DNA of 64,000 bases, from assembly GCF_013385825.1 (NCBI RefSeq), contig NZ_JACAPG010000011.1:70950-134949 (forward strand), written 5' to 3'. Origin of the DNA: Pseudomonas reactans. Its GTDB lineage: Bacteria; Pseudomonadota; Gammaproteobacteria; Pseudomonadales; Pseudomonadaceae. The notes under the pieces were generated by a model. That model was not told where the DNA came from. It saw only the letters and a list, made by a program, of their open reading frames with translations, and ran no database searches. Below, piece after piece: positions 43,589 through 53,174 of the stretch. A program made the position numbers and the translations under genes. Each line of letters starts with the position of its first letter. The first letter of the stretch is position 1.

Positions 43589-46036
43589 TTACTGACGGGC
43601 GGCGATGATGGCTTCGCCCACGGATTTCCATTGACTGAAATTGCTGGCGGTATCCAGTTTGCTGGCGTCGAGCAGCGTTTGGCTGGAGAGGCGGGTGATG
43701 GTGCAGGCTTGTCGGCAGCGCATGATCCAATCCAGCTGCTTCATGGACGTCAGCTTTTTTTGGGGCAAGGAGTCGGTGAGCACCTGCAACTCTTTTTCGT
43801 TCCAGCCCAACCATTGACTTAGCCGGGCGTTGATGTTTTGAGGCGTGTTGCTGTTGGCGCTCTGGAAAAACGCCAAGAGGCTTTCCTGGGCCATGCCGTA
43901 GGTATCGCAGCAGTCTTTGAAACGCTGCAATAGATAGAGAGTGCCTAGGCTCAGGTCGACCAGTGATCGGCGGGGCTTGTCGCTGTCCAGCCAATGCGGG
44001 TTGAGCAGCAATTGACGCAGTGACGTGCTGGTCACCGGCAAACGCAACAGCGTGGTGATATCCGGCGCGAGCAGGATCAGCTGTTTGGGTGTGGGCGCAG
44101 TCTGCGGGCTGATGAAGTGTCGTTCGTAGTAGGACATAAGCTCTGTGCTGTCGAGGGGCGGCACCGCGCTCCCCAAGAACTGTTTGATGCTCGCCTGCGC
44201 TCCTAGAGCCAGCAAGTCGTTCCAGCGTTGCAGTGCGGGGTTATCAGTGACAGGCTCCAGCAGTAATTGCTGGCGCAGCTGCGTTACGCTGGTGTTGCTG
44301 TCCTTGAGCCAGGTGACCGCCCAGTCCAATTGCATGAGCACATCGAGAAAATCCACCGAGGCGCCGCTCCCGGCACGCAATGCAGGGGTGATCAGCGTGC
44401 TCCAGGTGGACGGGCCGAGCAGGTCGGCCAGTTGTTTGCAGTGCAAGACAGACAGGCCGAACACCTGGGCGATTCGTGCCTGTCGATAGATCGCGGAGTG
44501 CGTAGCAAGACTCCGGGTGGCAGATACAGGCAACGCCTCTATCAGCAGTTGCAGCGAATCTGGTGTGTCACTCAGCCCTAACGCGGTGCATAGCTGTTGG
44601 CGGGTCTGCGAATCGAAGACCAGGCCGTCCAGCGGTAGCAGTTGCTTGGACAACGCTGTGCGATTGAACACCTGATCGAACAACGGTTGTTCGTTGGCGC
44701 TGGCCTGCACCGGTAAGAGATCCAGCCATGCCGAAAATTCCAGCGGTTTTACCCGATAGTGCCGACTGAAGTAGCGGTAAACCCCCAGGGCACGCAGCGT
44801 GTTGCGGGTTATCTGCAAATTGACCGTGCCCTCACAGGCCATGGCGCTGACGATCAGCGTATCCAGGTCGGTAAACGGTAGATCGAGCCATTTTTGCAGG
44901 CGAATCATACGGTGCAGACGGTCGAACCGATCGGGGGTGGTATTGAGCAGTTTCGCGGTGGGCTCGTGGGCGGATGTGCCCACCTCAATCCTAGTGGATG
45001 GATCACTTGTTGGGCCATTGATATAGCGGGCACCATGGGTGGCCAACGCTTGTTCTGTGACCGAGCGAGAGGTATGGGGGGCGAAACTGTTTTGCGACAG
45101 GAGCGCTTGCAGCTGGGTACTGTCCAACGCCGTACATTTCAGAAAGTCGTCGAGTTTTTCTGGTGCGCTTTTTCCGCCCAAGTAAGTTGCAAGCAGCTTT
45201 GCATCGGTGATGGGTGACTGCGTTAGCAGTGTTTGCTGTTCGGGACTCAATTCGCTGAGCAGACATTGCGCATGACCATTGGTGGTGCCGTACTGTGCGC
45301 TGCTGGTCTCGTCAAACGGCAGCTGCAAGCTGATTCGATAGTTCAATTCACCCAAGGTGTGCTGGGTGCCTGACAGCCCCAGGCGGCATTGATGGTGATG
45401 ATGGTGGTAAGGCAGCATCAAGGGGTAGTGTTGCTTGGTCAGCAGAGCGTTCAGCTCCTCATTTCTATGATGGAGTTCGATCTGTTTGCGCAGCATCTCA
45501 TCGACGAGCGAGAGCAATGGTCGCTGACCAAACGTACTCGCGTGGTCTATCTTCAGTGTTTTCAGATCCGGGCGCCGTTTGCTCAAGAGGTTTTTTGTCC
45601 CTGGGCCCGCGCCGGTTTTTTCCAATTGTGTGGCGAACAGATACAGCGCGCGCAGGTAGGCTACCGGAGAATCTATAGCGGCGATGGCGTCAGGTGCGCA
45701 GATGCTGCTCCAGTCGTCGTCGAACTGGGTCGAATAGGCCAATTCCCCGCTGCGTTTTCTGCGAGCAGGGGTTTGGGTGGGGGCTGGCAGTTGCTGGTCG
45801 TATAGCCATTGCAACTGGCTGGCGTAGGCCAGTGCGGCGTTGTGGATCACCGCGCCATTATCCTCGTTGAGCATGGCCAATTTCTTGATGAATTCGGCCT
45901 TGGGCATGTCGGCGATGTCGAAGACGGAGGTGAGATTCAGCATGCTCGCGGCCGCGATGAAGTCGACTTTACCTTCACGGGGCACAACGGGATTTTCCAC
46001 CAGTTTGGGCAGTAATAGACTGCTGGTTTTTGTCAT
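43589..46036 (-). CDS. Tc toxin subunit A N-terminal part (TcaA/VRP1-type)
   Basis: This 815-residue protein matches the N-terminal helical part of toxin-complex A subunits (TcaA and SpvA/VRP1-like). It has motifs SSICAPDAIAAIDSPVAYLR, LSKRRPDLKTLKIDHASTFG and a run of five His in LPYHHHHHQC. Tc A subunits form the pentameric pore that delivers the TcC toxin; split TcaA/TcaB versions occur in Photorhabdus. Start ATG 46036 follows GGAAG at 7-8 bases. The rest of the A subunit is in the truncated gene 36 bases downstream, so the complex is very probably non-functional. Confidence 0.8.
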   Translation of the reverse strand: MTKTSSLLLPKLVENPVVPREGKVDFIAAASMLNLTSVFDIADMPKAEFIKKLAMLNEDNGAVIHNAALAYASQLQWLYDQQLPAPTQTPARRKRSGELAYSTQFDDDWSSICAPDAIAAIDSPVAYLRALYLFATQLEKTGAGPGTKNLLSKRRPDLKTLKIDHASTFGQRPLLSLVDEMLRKQIELHHRNEELNALLTKQHYPLMLPYHHHHHQCRLGLSGTQHTLGELNYRISLQLPFDETSSAQYGTTNGHAQCLLSELSPEQQTLLTQSPITDAKLLATYLGGKSAPEKLDDFLKCTALDSTQLQALLSQNSFAPHTSRSVTEQALATHGARYINGPTSDPSTRIEVGTSAHEPTAKLLNTTPDRFDRLHRMIRLQKWLDLPFTDLDTLIVSAMACEGTVNLQITRNTLRALGVYRYFSRHYRVKPLEFSAWLDLLPVQASANEQPLFDQVFNRTALSKQLLPLDGLVFDSQTRQQLCTALGLSDTPDSLQLLIEALPVSATRSLATHSAIYRQARIAQVFGLSVLHCKQLADLLGPSTWSTLITPALRAGSGASVDFLDVLMQLDWAVTWLKDSNTSVTQLRQQLLLEPVTDNPALQRWNDLLALGAQASIKQFLGSAVPPLDSTELMSYYERHFISPQTAPTPKQLILLAPDITTLLRLPVTSTSLRQLLLNPHWLDSDKPRRSLVDLSLGTLYLLQRFKDCCDTYGMAQESLLAFFQSANSNTPQNINARLSQWLGWNEKELQVLTDSLPQKKLTSMKQLDWIMRCRQACTITRLSSQTLLDASKLDTASNFSQWKSVGEAIIAARQ

Positions 46037-46272
46037 GGTAACGATCTTCCTGTAAGCCCACAGGTGGATCCAATGGGCATCGAAAGACGCTATCACCCAA
46101 GTCTTGCCGGCCGAGGTCAGCCAATGCCGCGAGGGTGTCAAGGAAATATCGGCGACTGAGTGTCGATGCAGTGGCGTCGCGGTTTTGTTAGAATGCGCGC
46201 CGCACGGCCTGGCCTGCATTTTTTTGCATCCGGTTCACCCTTTACGAGGGTAGCCACCTGGAGAGAACACCC

Positions 46273-47214
46273 ATGACTCAACCGATTGTCGTGGCGGCAC
46301 TGTATAAGTTCGTCACCCTCGAAGATTACGTCGCCTTGCGCGAGCCCTTGTTGCAGGCGATGGTCGACAACGGCATCAAAGGCACCTTGCTGATTGCCGA
46401 AGAAGGCATCAACGGCACCGTTTCCGGCAGCCGCGAAGGCATTGATGGCCTGATGGCCTGGCTGAAGCAAGATCCGCGCATGGTCGACATCGACCACAAA
46501 GAATCCTACTGCGACGACCAGCCGTTCTACCGCACCAAGGTCAAGCTCAAGAAAGAGATCGTGACCCTGGGCGTCGAAGGCGTCGACCCGAACAAGAAAG
46601 TCGGTACCTACGTCGACCCGCAGGACTGGAACGCGCTGATCAGCGACCCGGAAGTGCTGTTGATCGACACCCGTAACGACTACGAAGTGTCCATCGGCAC
46701 CTTTGAAGGCGCGATCGACCCGAAAACCACCAGTTTTCGCGAATTTCCCGACTACATCAAAGCCAACTTCGACCCGGCAAAGCACAAGAAAGTCGCGATG
46801 TTCTGCACCGGTGGCATTCGTTGCGAGAAGGCGTCGAGCTACATGCTCAGCGAAGGCTTTGACGAGGTCTATCACCTCAAGGGCGGCATCCTGAAGTATC
46901 TCGAAGAGGTGCCGCAGGCAGAAACCAAATGGCAGGGCGACTGTTTTGTTTTCGATAATCGCGTGACCGTGCGCCACGACCTGAGCGAAGGCGACTACGA
47001 TCAATGTCATGCCTGTCGTACACCGGTCAGTGTCGAAGACCGCGCCTCCGAGCATTATGTGGCCGGCATCAGTTGCCCGCATTGCTGGGATAAGCTGCCG
47101 GAGAAGACCCGTCGCAGCGCGATCGACCGCCAAAAGCAGATCGAGCTGGCCAAGGCCCGCAACATGCCGCACCCGATTGGCTTCAACTACAAGCAAACCC
47201 CTTCCGAGGCCTGA
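46273..47214 (+). CDS. trhO: tRNA uridine(34) hydroxylase TrhO (YceA family)
   Basis: This 313-residue protein carries out oxygen-dependent hydroxylation of U34 to ho5U in tRNA. An N-terminal acylphosphatase-like region ([14 protein letters not shown]) is followed by a rhodanese domain with the active Cys in [16 protein letters not shown], and a C-terminal zinc-like Cys set ([13 protein letters not shown]). The length and the CxGGIRCEK motif fit the family. Its position upstream of the DsbA-like and ABC genes matches PAO1 order as I recall. Confidence 0.93.
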   Translation: MTQPIVVAALYKFVTLEDYVALREPLLQAMVDNGIKGTLLIAEEGINGTVSGSREGIDGLMAWLKQDPRMVDIDHKESYCDDQPFYRTKVKLKKEIVTLGVEGVDPNKKVGTYVDPQDWNALISDPEVLLIDTRNDYEVSIGTFEGAIDPKTTSFREFPDYIKANFDPAKHKKVAMFCTGGIRCEKASSYMLSEGFDEVYHLKGGILKYLEEVPQAETKWQGDCFVFDNRVTVRHDLSEGDYDQCHACRTPVSVEDRASEHYVAGISCPHCWDKLPEKTRRSAIDRQKQIELAKARNMPHPIGFNYKQTPSEA

Positions 47215-47217
47215 CCC

Positions 47218-47853
47218 ATGTCTGCGCGCCTGCTCTATGTAATGGACCCGATGTGTTCCTGGTGCTGGGGTTTTGCCCCGGTGGCCGAGGCGTTGGTGGA
47301 GCAGGCCCAGGCGGCCGGCGTCGAGCTGCATCTGGTGGTAGGCGGCTTGCGTACCGGCAGCGGCGCAGCGCTGGAGCCGACCACTCGGCGCTATATCCTG
47401 GAACACTGGCAGGCGGTCACTGACGCCACCGGCCAGCCGTTCAAGCGTGAAGGTGCATTGCCCGACGGTTTTGTCTATGACACGGAGCCGGCGTGCCGCG
47501 CCATCGTCACCGCCCGGAGTCTGGCGCCGGACTGCGCCTGGAAACTGCTGGGGCTGATCCAGCGTGCGTTCTATGTCGAAGGCCGCGACGTGACCCTCGC
47601 CAGCGTGCTGGTGGAGCTGGCCGAGCAGGCGGGTATCCCGCGTATCGAGTTTGCCGGCGAGTTTGACCGCGCCGAGCAGCACGCCGCCACGGCGGCTGAT
47701 TTCACCTGGGTGCAAGACCTGGGCATCGCCGGTTTCCCGACGCTGCTGGCCGAGCGTAATGGTCAGTTGGCGTTGCTGACCAACGGTTACCAGCCGCTGT
47801 CCGAGCTATCGCCTTTGTTGAGCCGATGGCTGGAGCGAGCCACCTGTGCATGA
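47218..47853 (+). CDS. DsbA-like thioredoxin-fold protein
   Basis: This 211-residue cytoplasmic protein has no signal peptide; the CSWCWG motif is at residues 13-16 of MSARLLYVMDPMCSWCWGFA, with the cis-Pro in IAGFPTLLA. It belongs to the DsbA/FrnE-like family of thiol-disulfide or glutathione-linked oxidoreductases; the substrate is unknown. It starts 3 bases after trhO's stop and overlaps the ABC gene start by 8 bases, so the three form an operon. Confidence 0.87.
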   Translation: MSARLLYVMDPMCSWCWGFAPVAEALVEQAQAAGVELHLVVGGLRTGSGAALEPTTRRYILEHWQAVTDATGQPFKREGALPDGFVYDTEPACRAIVTARSLAPDCAWKLLGLIQRAFYVEGRDVTLASVLVELAEQAGIPRIEFAGEFDRAEQHAATAADFTWVQDLGIAGFPTLLAERNGQLALLTNGYQPLSELSPLLSRWLERATCA

Positions 47854-49648
47854 ACCCGCCCAGCGCACCGATCGCCTGACCTGGGCGGAAATTCGCCGTC
47901 TGGCCCTGCGTCACAAGAAATCCCTGTGGATCGCCAATGGCGTCGCCGTGCTGGCGACCCTGTGCAGCGTACCGATCCCGTTGCTGTTGCCGCTGCTGGT
48001 GGACGAAGTCCTGCTGGGCCATGGCGACGCGGCGCTCAAAGTGATGAACCACGCGCTGCCGCTGGGTTGGCAGAAAGCCGCCGGCTATATCGGCCTGATG
48101 CTGCTGGTGACCCTGTTCCTGCGCTGTGGTGCGTTGGTGTTCAACGTGGTGCAGGCGCGGCTGTTTGCGCGATTGGCCAAGGACATTGTGTACCGCATCC
48201 GTGTGCGCCTGATCGAGCGGCTCAAGCGCATTTCCCTGGGCGAGTACGAAAGCCTGGGCAGCGGCACGGTCACGACTCATCTGGTCACCGACCTCGACAC
48301 ACTGGACAAATTCGTCGGCGAAACCCTCAGCCGCTTCCTGGTGGCCATGCTCACACTGGTGGGCACCTCGGCGATCCTGGTGTGGATGCATTGGCAACTG
48401 GCGCTGCTGATCCTGTTGTTCAACCCGCTGGTGATCTACGCCACGGTGCAGTTGGGCAAGCGCGTCAAACACCTGAAGAAGCTGGAAAACGACAGCACCT
48501 CACGGTTTACCCAGGCCCTGACTGAAACCCTGGACGCGATCCAGGAAGTCCGCGCCGGCAACCGCCAGGGCTTCTTTCTCGGACGCCTGGGCCAACGCGC
48601 CCAGGAAGTGCGCGACTACGCTATCCATTCCCAGTGGAAAACCGACGCCTCCAGCCGCGCCAGTGGTTTGCTGTTTCAGTTCGGTATCGACATTTTCCGC
48701 GCAGCCGCCATGCTCACCGTGCTGTTCTCCGACCTGTCCATCGGCCAGATGCTCGCGGTGTTCAGCTACCTGTGGTTCATGATCGGTCCGGTGGAGCAGT
48801 TGTTGAACCTGCAATACGCCTACTACGCGGCGGGTGGGGCGCTGACGCGGATCAACGAACTGCTGGCGCGTGCCGATGAGCCGCAGTACGCCGGGGGCGA
48901 AGATCCCTTCGTGGGGCGTGAGACCGTCGGCATCGAAGTGCGCGGCCTCAATTTCGGTTATGGCGAAGATTTGGTGCTGGATCAGTTGAACCTGGCTATC
49001 GCGCCGGGTGAAAAGGTCGCGATCGTCGGCGCCAGCGGCGGCGGCAAAAGTACCCTGGTGCAATTGTTGCTCGGGCTCTACACGCCCCAAGCCGGGACTA
49101 TTCGCTTTGGCGGTGCCACCCAGCAGGAAATCGGCCTGGAGACCATTCGCGAAAACGTTGCCGTGGTGCTGCAGCACCCGGCACTGTTCAATGACACCGT
49201 GCGCGCCAACCTGACCATGGGTCGCGAACGCAGTGACCAGGCCTGCTGGCAAGCACTGGAAATCGCTCAGCTGGATGCTACCGTCAAGGCATTGCCGATG
49301 GGCCTGGACAGTGTGGTGGGGCGTTCCGGCGTGCGGTTTTCCGGCGGGCAGCGCCAACGTCTGGCGATTGCGCGCATGGTGTTGGCCGAGCCGAAAGTGG
49401 TGATCCTCGACGAGGCAACTTCCGCCCTGGACGCTGCCACCGAGTACAACCTGCACCAGGCACTGGCGCGGTTCCTCAATGGCCGTACTACACTGATCAT
49501 CGCCCACCGTCTGTCGGCGGTTAAGCAGGCTGACCGAGTATTGGTGTTCGACGGCGGTCACATTGCCGAGGACGGTGACCATCAGCAATTGATCGCTGAC
49601 GGTGGTTTGTACGCCAAACTTTATGGGCACTTGCAACAAGTTCGTTGA
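47846..49648 (+). CDS. ABC exporter, ATPase and permease in one chain
   Basis: This 600-residue half-transporter has six transmembrane helices in about residues 25-315 and a nucleotide-binding domain after about 345. Walker A GASGGGKST, the SGGQRQRLAIARM signature, Walker B VVILDEATSALD and the H-loop IIAHRLS are all intact. It probably functions as a homodimeric exporter. The GTG start (VHEPAQ) overlaps the DsbA-like gene, arguing for translational coupling. The substrate is unknown; the same gene pair precedes rbdA in PAO1 as I recall. Confidence 0.92.
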   Translation: MHEPAQRTDRLTWAEIRRLALRHKKSLWIANGVAVLATLCSVPIPLLLPLLVDEVLLGHGDAALKVMNHALPLGWQKAAGYIGLMLLVTLFLRCGALVFNVVQARLFARLAKDIVYRIRVRLIERLKRISLGEYESLGSGTVTTHLVTDLDTLDKFVGETLSRFLVAMLTLVGTSAILVWMHWQLALLILLFNPLVIYATVQLGKRVKHLKKLENDSTSRFTQALTETLDAIQEVRAGNRQGFFLGRLGQRAQEVRDYAIHSQWKTDASSRASGLLFQFGIDIFRAAAMLTVLFSDLSIGQMLAVFSYLWFMIGPVEQLLNLQYAYYAAGGALTRINELLARADEPQYAGGEDPFVGRETVGIEVRGLNFGYGEDLVLDQLNLAIAPGEKVAIVGASGGGKSTLVQLLLGLYTPQAGTIRFGGATQQEIGLETIRENVAVVLQHPALFNDTVRANLTMGRERSDQACWQALEIAQLDATVKALPMGLDSVVGRSGVRFSGGQRQRLAIARMVLAEPKVVILDEATSALDAATEYNLHQALARFLNGRTTLIIAHRLSAVKQADRVLVFDGGHIAEDGDHQQLIADGGLYAKLYGHLQQVR

Positions 49649-49719
49649 TTTAGCCTAGGCTGAGCTATCGGAAGCGGTGTTTCGCGTGCGTATCCAGCGG
49701 TGCATGTGCAAGGGGCTTC

Positions 49720-52182
49720 ATGAAGCAAAAGCGGACTCTCGGAACGCCACGGCTGTTGGGCATTGTCTGGCCTTTTATCGCCGTCGTACTGTTCCAGGCA
49801 TTGTTAGGCTGCGTCAGTCTCTACGTGCTCTCGGCAGTGCGCGGCTATGTGGCAGGTGAAAGTCTGTGGTCCAAGGGCCAGAAAGATGCCATCTATTACC
49901 TGACGCTCTACGCCGACAACCGTGACGAAACCACCTACCTCAAATACCAGCAGGCGATTGCCGTGCCCCAGGGCGGGCATGAATTGCGGGTTGCGCTGGA
50001 CCAACCCACACCAGACCTCAGCGCTGCCCGCCTGGGCATCCTCAAAGGTGGCAACCACCCGGACGATGTCTCCAGCCTGATCTGGCTGTACCTCAATTTC
50101 CGTCATTTCAGCTACCTGGAAAAAGCCATCGAACTATGGACAGTCGGCGATGGCTACCTGGTGCAACTGGATGATCTCGCCCGTGAGATGCACGGCGCGA
50201 TCACCCGCGACCAGGTGAGCGCCAACGACGTGCGCCAGTGGAAAGCCCATATCACCGCCATCAACGAAGGCGTGACACCGGCGGCCAAGGCGTTCAGTGA
50301 TGCCTTGGGCGAAGGCTCGCGGATGATCCTGCGGTTGCTGCTCACCACCAACCTGGCCACGGCTCTGGGCCTGATCGTATTGGCGCTGCTGCGTACCCAT
50401 AAGCTGCTGACCCAGCGTCACGCGTTTGCCGACGCCTTGCAGCAAGAGAAGGAGCGAGCGCAGATCACGTTGGAGTCGATTGGCGATGGGGTGATCACCA
50501 CCGATGTCGACGGCGCCATCACTTACATGAACCCTGCGGCCGAGGCGCTGACCCATTGGAATTCGGCCCAGGCCCATGGGCTGCCCCTGGCGGGGCTGTT
50601 CAACCTGCTGGACGACAACGCCCAGCCCGACGGCTTTACGCTTATTGAACACATCGTCAAGGGCCAGCTCAGTGGCGGCAGCGAGCATTCCAAAACCATC
50701 CAGCGCCTGGATGGCAGCACGGTTTCGGTGACGCTGGTGGGTGCGCCGATCCGCAGCGCCGGCAAGGTCACGGGGGCGGTGCTGGTATTGCATGACATGA
50801 CCCAGGAGCGTCAATACATCGCCAACCTGTCCTGGCAGGCGACCCACGACGCCCTGACCGGCCTGGCCAACCGACGCGAATTCGAATTCCGTCTGGAGCA
50901 GGTGCTGCATCCCACAGCGCAGCATTTGGGCGAGCGGCATGCGTTGATGTTCCTCGACTTGGACCAATTCAAACTGGTCAATGACACCTGTGGCCACGCG
51001 GCCGGTGACGAATTGCTGCGGCATATCTGTGCGCTGCTGCAGTCGGACCTGCGCGAGGGCGATACCCTGGCGCGGCTGGGCGGTGATGAGTTCGGCATCC
51101 TGCTGGAGAACTGCCCGGCGGCGGTGGCAGAGAAGATCGCCGAGAGCCTGCGCCACACGGTGCAAAGCCTGCACTTTGTGTGGAAGGGCCGGCCGTTCAT
51201 GACCACCGTCAGCATTGGCCTGGTGCATCTGGGGCAAACCCCGACGACGCTGGAAACCTCACTGCGCGCCGCCGACATGGCCTGCTACATGGCCAAGGAA
51301 AAAGGCCGCAACCGCGTGCAGGTGTACCACGCCGATGACTCGGAACTGTCCCTGCGGTTTGGCGAAATGGCTTGGGTGCAGCGTCTGCACATGGCGTTGG
51401 AGGAGAACCGCTTCTGCCTGTACGCCCAGGAGATTTCACCGCTGGGGCATACCGACGGGGGCAATGGGCATATCGAGATCCTGTTGCGCCTGCATGACGA
51501 GGCTGGCCGTATCATCCTGCCCGACAGCTTTATCCCGGCGGCCGAGCGTTACGGTCTGATGACGTCCCTGGACCGTTGGGTGGTCGAGAATGTGTTCAAG
51601 ATCATCAACCGGTGTATGCAGGAGCGGCCGGGTCGTCCCATGGCCATGTGTGCGATCAATCTGTCAGGCATCACCATTGGTGACGATGACTTTCTCGGCT
51701 TTTTGCGTGAGAAGTTTCATACATACAATATTCCGCCGGGCATGATCTGTTTTGAAATAACCGAGACCAGTGCTATCGCAAACTTGGGCAGTGCGATCCG
51801 CTTTATTAATGAACTCAAAGCCTTAGGCTGTCATTTTTCGTTGGATGACTTTTGTGCCGGAATGTCCTCATTCGCCTATCTTAAACATTTACCTGTAGAC
51901 TTCCTGAAGATCGATGGAAGTTTCGTAAAGGATATGCTGGACGACCCGATTAACCGCGCAATGGTCGAAGTGATCAACCACATCGGCCATGTCATGGGTA
52001 AGCGCACAATTGCTGAATTTGTCGAGACACCGCAAATCGAACAGGCATTACTCGAAATTGGTGTGGATTACGCTCAGGGCTACCTGATTGAACGACCGCA
52101 ATTGTTTACCTTTGATAGCTTGCAGTGTCGACCTGTGCGGCCGCAGCCTCTGTTATTCAAGGCGCCCGGCACATTCCGCTGA
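49720..52182 (+). CDS. rbdA: RbdA-like PAS-GGDEF-EAL c-di-GMP enzyme
   Basis: This 820-residue membrane protein has TM1 at about 12-36, a periplasmic helical sensor (about 37-200), TM2 at about 205-226, PAS at about 245-350 and GGDEF at residues 454-458 (ARLGGDEFGIL). An I-site RxxD (REGD) lies five residues before GGDEF. The EAL domain (about 545-800) keeps ELL-type EILLRL, NLSG, FEITE and KIDGSF. The DDFGTG loop is DDFCAG. By domain order, length and synteny (trhO-DsbA-ABC) it corresponds to P. aeruginosa RbdA, which drives biofilm dispersal by hydrolysing c-di-GMP. Confidence 0.87.
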   Translation: MKQKRTLGTPRLLGIVWPFIAVVLFQALLGCVSLYVLSAVRGYVAGESLWSKGQKDAIYYLTLYADNRDETTYLKYQQAIAVPQGGHELRVALDQPTPDLSAARLGILKGGNHPDDVSSLIWLYLNFRHFSYLEKAIELWTVGDGYLVQLDDLAREMHGAITRDQVSANDVRQWKAHITAINEGVTPAAKAFSDALGEGSRMILRLLLTTNLATALGLIVLALLRTHKLLTQRHAFADALQQEKERAQITLESIGDGVITTDVDGAITYMNPAAEALTHWNSAQAHGLPLAGLFNLLDDNAQPDGFTLIEHIVKGQLSGGSEHSKTIQRLDGSTVSVTLVGAPIRSAGKVTGAVLVLHDMTQERQYIANLSWQATHDALTGLANRREFEFRLEQVLHPTAQHLGERHALMFLDLDQFKLVNDTCGHAAGDELLRHICALLQSDLREGDTLARLGGDEFGILLENCPAAVAEKIAESLRHTVQSLHFVWKGRPFMTTVSIGLVHLGQTPTTLETSLRAADMACYMAKEKGRNRVQVYHADDSELSLRFGEMAWVQRLHMALEENRFCLYAQEISPLGHTDGGNGHIEILLRLHDEAGRIILPDSFIPAAERYGLMTSLDRWVVENVFKIINRCMQERPGRPMAMCAINLSGITIGDDDFLGFLREKFHTYNIPPGMICFEITETSAIANLGSAIRFINELKALGCHFSLDDFCAGMSSFAYLKHLPVDFLKIDGSFVKDMLDDPINRAMVEVINHIGHVMGKRTIAEFVETPQIEQALLEIGVDYAQGYLIERPQLFTFDSLQCRPVRPQPLLFKAPGTFR

Positions 52183-52228
52183 AACATTTGCTGGTCTGTA
52201 CAATCACACTTAAAAAGGAGCCTTAACA

Positions 52229-53029
52229 GTGATCGACACATTCATCAGAACCGGCCCGCTTATGGAAGCCTCCAGTTACCCCGCCTGGGCTCAGAAACTG
52301 ATCCTGGACTGTAGCGAGAGCAAGCGCCGCGTTGTCGAACACGAACTGTACCAGCGCATGCGCGACAACACGCTCAGCGCCAAGACCATGCGCCACTACC
52401 TGATCGGTGGATGGCCCGTGGTGGAACAGTTTGCCTTGTACATGGCACAGAACCTCACCAAGACCAAATTTGCCCGCCATCCTGGGGAAGACATGGCGCG
52501 CCGCTGGCTGATGCGCAATATTCGCGTGGAACTCAACCACGCCGACTACTGGGTGCATTGGGCCCGTGCCCACGGTGTGAGCCTGGAGGAGTTGCAGGCC
52601 CAGAACGTACCACCGGAACTGCACGCGCTGAGCCATTGGTGCTGGCACACCAGCTCTGCCGATTCGCTGATCGTGGCCATCGCCGCAACCAACTATGCGA
52701 TCGAGGGCGCCACCGGGGAATGGTCCGCGGTGGTGTGTTCTACCGGCGTCTACGCGGCGGCTTTCCCTGAGGAAGAGCGCAAGCGTGCGATGAAGTGGCT
52801 GAAGATGCACGCGCAGTATGATGACGCTCACCCCTGGGAAGCGCTGGAAATCATCTGCACCCTGGCCGGAATGAACCCGACCAAGGCACTGCAGGCCGAG
52901 CTGCGCCAAGCCGTGTGCAAGAGCTACGACTATATGTACCTGTTCCTGGAAAGCTGCATGCGCCTGGAGAAAGAAAAAGCCCCAGCCGTGGTGCGCGAGC
53001 GCCAGGCGCGGGTCGCCAGCGAAGCGTGA
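52229..53029 (+). CDS. TenA-like/heme-oxygenase-fold protein
   Basis: This 266-residue helical protein of the TenA/PqqC/heme-oxygenase-like superfamily contains MRHYLIGGWPVVEQFALYMA, WLMRNIRVELNHADYWVHW and WCWHTSSADSLIVAIAATNYAIEGATGEW. The spaced Glu/His residues (ELNHAD, AIEG, YDDAHPWEA) could bind a di-iron centre, as in HDO-type oxidases, or act in thiamine salvage; annotation as TenA family regulator is common but not proven. The GTG start follows AAAAAGGAGCC at about 7 bases. It follows rbdA in the same orientation. Confidence 0.82.
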   Translation: MIDTFIRTGPLMEASSYPAWAQKLILDCSESKRRVVEHELYQRMRDNTLSAKTMRHYLIGGWPVVEQFALYMAQNLTKTKFARHPGEDMARRWLMRNIRVELNHADYWVHWARAHGVSLEELQAQNVPPELHALSHWCWHTSSADSLIVAIAATNYAIEGATGEWSAVVCSTGVYAAAFPEEERKRAMKWLKMHAQYDDAHPWEALEIICTLAGMNPTKALQAELRQAVCKSYDYMYLFLESCMRLEKEKAPAVVRERQARVASEA

Positions 53030-53038
53030 TGCAACCGT

Positions 53039-53144
53039 TGTGGCGAGCGGGCTTGTCCCGCGTTGGGCCGCGAAGCGGCCCGCTTTTTATTCAAGAGCAG
53101 GGGACTGCTGCGCAGTCCAACGCGGGGCAAGCCCGCTCGCCACA
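53039..53144. repeat. Compound REP palindrome with nested hairpins
   Basis: TGTGGCGAGCGGGCTTGTCC and its inverted mate GGGGCAAGCCCGCTCGCCACA-type arm face each other over about 60 bases. Between them lie two smaller stems, GGGCCGC/GCGGCCC (53065-53081) and GGACTG/CAGTCC (53102-53118). It is a third REP class, different from the TGTAGGAGC families elsewhere in the window. Confidence 0.8.
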
Positions 53145-53174
53145 GTAGTCCAGTGCGCTACAGCTAAAGGAGGG

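Noticed and set aside
45389..45805. Open frame of 138 residues on the plus strand inside the TcaA-like gene
   Set aside because: It is antisense to a clearly coding gene and has no homology or RBS.
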